Of a stretch of DNA of 64,000 nt, positions 62,951 to 64,000 are shown piece after piece (the first letter of the stretch is position 1; each line of letters begins with the position of its first letter). Made by a program: the position numbers and the translations under genes. This DNA is from Hippopus hippopus (lineage: Eukaryota > Mollusca > Bivalvia > Cardiida > Cardiidae). The DNA lies in NCBI GenBank assembly GCA_946811185.2, contig OX328109.1, positions 33,340,129 to 33,404,128 on the forward strand, read 5' to 3'. The notes beneath the pieces are model-generated. The model made no database searches and was not told where the DNA came from. It saw nothing but the letters and a program-made list of their open reading frames with translations.

Positions 62951-63585
62951 TTGGCACGGTGTTGTTTAAGTTCCCAGACTGCCAAGAGATCGCAGGAAAA
63001 ATGCGAAGCTCCCGTGGCCTATTATCGCGTTCGTGATGTTGATGAAAAAAGCAAGAAGGAAATCAAGTACATTGATATCTGTTCTCTGGACCCTTATGTT
63101 TGTAAACACAAATCCTATCCTGTAGGTCAGCCAGAAATTTTGTCTGCTGAGAATATTGACATGAACAATATTCGACAATATGAGGGCTTAATCAAATGCA
63201 AAGTTTTGCCTCCAACTGATTTGTTTCACCCCGTTCTCCCAGTTCACTGTAACAACAAAATGATGTTTCCACTCTGTATGAAATGTGCAGAAGAAAGTTC
63301 AAGTATTTGTAGCCATGGTGAAGAAAAGAGGGCTTTGGTCGGAACTTGGGTCACTTTTGAATTATTCAAGGCTCTTGACTGCGGTTATCGATTATTGCAA
63401 GTGTATGAAATTTGGCATTTCAATTCTATGTCAGATCAGTTCTTTAAACGTTATGTGACCAATTTCTTGAAAATTAAGCAAGAAGGCAGTGGTTATCCAG
63501 ATCGGTGTCAATCAGACTCAGAAAGAGCAATTGCACAAAGACATTACGGAATATGAAGACAAATGTGAAACTCGTGGTATTTTGC
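62951..63585 (+). pseudogene. Fragment of protein-primed family-B DNA polymerase
   Basis: The frame has about 190 recognisable residues of the type-B polymerase found in Polintons, adintoviruses and linear plasmids. Visible parts: the palm motif A region KYIDICSLDPYV (residues 39-50), followed by YPVGQPEIL; then GLIKCKVLPP; a small metal-binding-like cluster FPLCMKC...ICSH (Cys109, Cys112, Cys120, His122); ERAL/GTW-type text (KRALVGTW); and HF...FFKRYVTNFLKIKQEGSGYP. Motif A normally reads D-x-x-S-L-Y-P; here Tyr is Asp (residue 47). The frame has no ATG before residue 71, and the exonuclease domain upstream is absent. Near 63510 homology passes to the next frame (QKEQLHKDITEYEDKCETRG), then ends. 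The catalytic motifs B and C are missing. It is a remnant, not a working enzyme. Confidence 0.85.
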
Positions 63586-63815
63586 GAATTTGCATTGTAA
63601 AAAAATATTTCAGTGTGAATTTTTTCATTGTCAAGAAAATGTATTTTACGCTGTATTGTAAAAAAATGTTTCCTTATGATTTTTTTCATTGTCAAGGAAA
63701 TTTTTTATGTTGCATTGCAAAAAATGTTTCATTGTTTAGTTCTGTTCAATAAAAATGCTTTCATTTTCAATGATGTTATCATTTTATCATTAGCCTTTAA
63801 AGAGTAAAGTAAAAA
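63586..63815 (+). other. AT-rich spacer with a repeated TTTTTTCATTGTCAA word
   Basis: TTTTTTCATTGTCAAGAAAA (63622) and TTTTTTCATTGTCAAGGAAA (63681), each preceded by GTAAAAAAATATTTC or GTAAAAAAATGTTTCC, form two tandem units of about 59 bp. The word AATAAA at 63749 could be a polyadenylation signal. Frames on both strands are shadows. Confidence 0.6.
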
Positions 63816-64000
63816 ATGGATGTACAATCCATATTATTTCAACATCCTTGTAATATTTTCATCACAGGGCCGAGCGGTTGTGGAAAAACAGAGTTCGTTC
63901 ATAAATTAATTGAGTATCGAGAAGACTTGTTCAACATCGTTCCTGAAAGCGTTGTTTGGTGTTACAAAGAATGGCAACATGCCTACAGTGTTATGCAGGA
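63816..64000 (+). CDS. Packaging-type P-loop ATPase, N-terminal part
   Basis: The ATG at 63816 opens a frame that leaves the window after 61 codons. After a short lead (MDVQSILFQHPCNIFITGPS) comes the Walker A loop GPSGCGKT at residues 18-25, followed by FVHKLIEYR and the stretch SVVWCYKEWQHAY. A P-loop about 20 residues from the start, then a WCYxEWQ-type strand, is what I know from FtsK/HerA-type DNA-packaging ATPases of Polintons, adintoviruses and their relatives, which pump the genome into the capsid. Walker B and the arginine finger would lie outside the window. No stop or frameshift interrupts the visible part, in contrast to the polymerase piece. Confidence 0.8.
   Translation, partial: MDVQSILFQHPCNIFITGPSGCGKTEFVHKLIEYREDLFNIVPESVVWCYKEWQHAYSVMQ

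Larger units (their letters stand above)
59907..64000. mobile_element. Left part of a Polinton/adintovirus-like element
   Basis: From the broken MITE to the window edge the sequence has no MITE or SINE of the other families. It carries instead a terminal hairpin, dense tandem repeats (59.9-61.5 kb), TATA-box promoters facing both ways, small closely spaced genes, a family-B DNA polymerase fragment and a packaging-type ATPase start. A polymerase of this class plus an FtsK/HerA-type ATPase is the signature of Polintons and adintoviruses, which integrate in animal genomes. The retroviral-type integrase, protease and capsid genes expected for the group are not in view and would have to lie beyond 64000. 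At least two genes are damaged, so this copy is probably an old integrated one. Confidence 0.75.

Overview
The window is non-coding, repeat-dense animal DNA, most likely from a marine bivalve mollusc. That call rests on the style of its repeats: tRNA-headed SINEs, short TTAA-flanked elements, hairpin MITEs built on GCCTGCGCAGTCCGCGCAGGC, and a segmented repeat ending in GTGAGCACTTCGTGCTCA. It is an inference; no species was identified. The DNA is AT-rich. I found no intact host gene, no tRNA or rRNA gene and no CRISPR array. Nearly all short open frames before 59.9 kb are chance frames or repeat shadows.

From 1 to 59.9 kb the window is a mosaic of mobile-element debris. The families, named here for convenience, are: A, about 227 bp, TTAA at both ends, a GAAAATGCTGGTAACCAGC-type hairpin in the centre, some 35 copies; B, about 205-215 bp, also TTAA-flanked, core hairpin GATCAGACTGCAC/GTGCAGTCTGATC; B', a relative with different ends; C, about 260 bp, ends GAGCCATGCTCTG; D, about 262 bp, ends GGCCTGCAACACGCG, two core hairpins; E, about 180 bp, a near-perfect palindrome; F, about 290 bp, a TTAA-flanked palindrome; K, about 350 bp, TTAA-flanked; M, about 600 bp, rich in TCCG; and SINE groups G1-G3. 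A, B, F and K end like piggyBac-type non-autonomous elements. A decayed LINE reverse transcriptase lies at 56.6-57.6 kb. Nesting is common: M inside A, a SINE inside A, D inside C, and E inside the LINE relic. The large simple arrays are a 1.2-kb pyrimidine tract (22.0-23.2 kb), a 2.1-kb 33-bp minisatellite (25.25-27.3 kb) and several GA tracts.

From about 59.9 kb to the end the character changes. A C-family MITE is broken at 59906, and what follows is a protein-primed-virus-like (Polinton/adintovirus-type) element that runs off the right edge. Its left arm holds a 25-bp-arm terminal hairpin, two minisatellites, and four 148-168-bp units carrying paired 16-nt stem-loops. Then come a small minus-strand gene with a TATA box, a mirror-image promoter firing the other way, a minus-strand CCHC zinc-knuckle gene (frameshifted), a broken piece of a family-B DNA polymerase, and the intact start of a packaging-type P-loop ATPase. 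Read on the minus strand, the stem-loops have the shape of replication-dependent histone mRNA 3' ends (6-bp stem, UUUC loop) and start just past the stop codon of the small minus-strand gene. This is the most interesting observation in the window.
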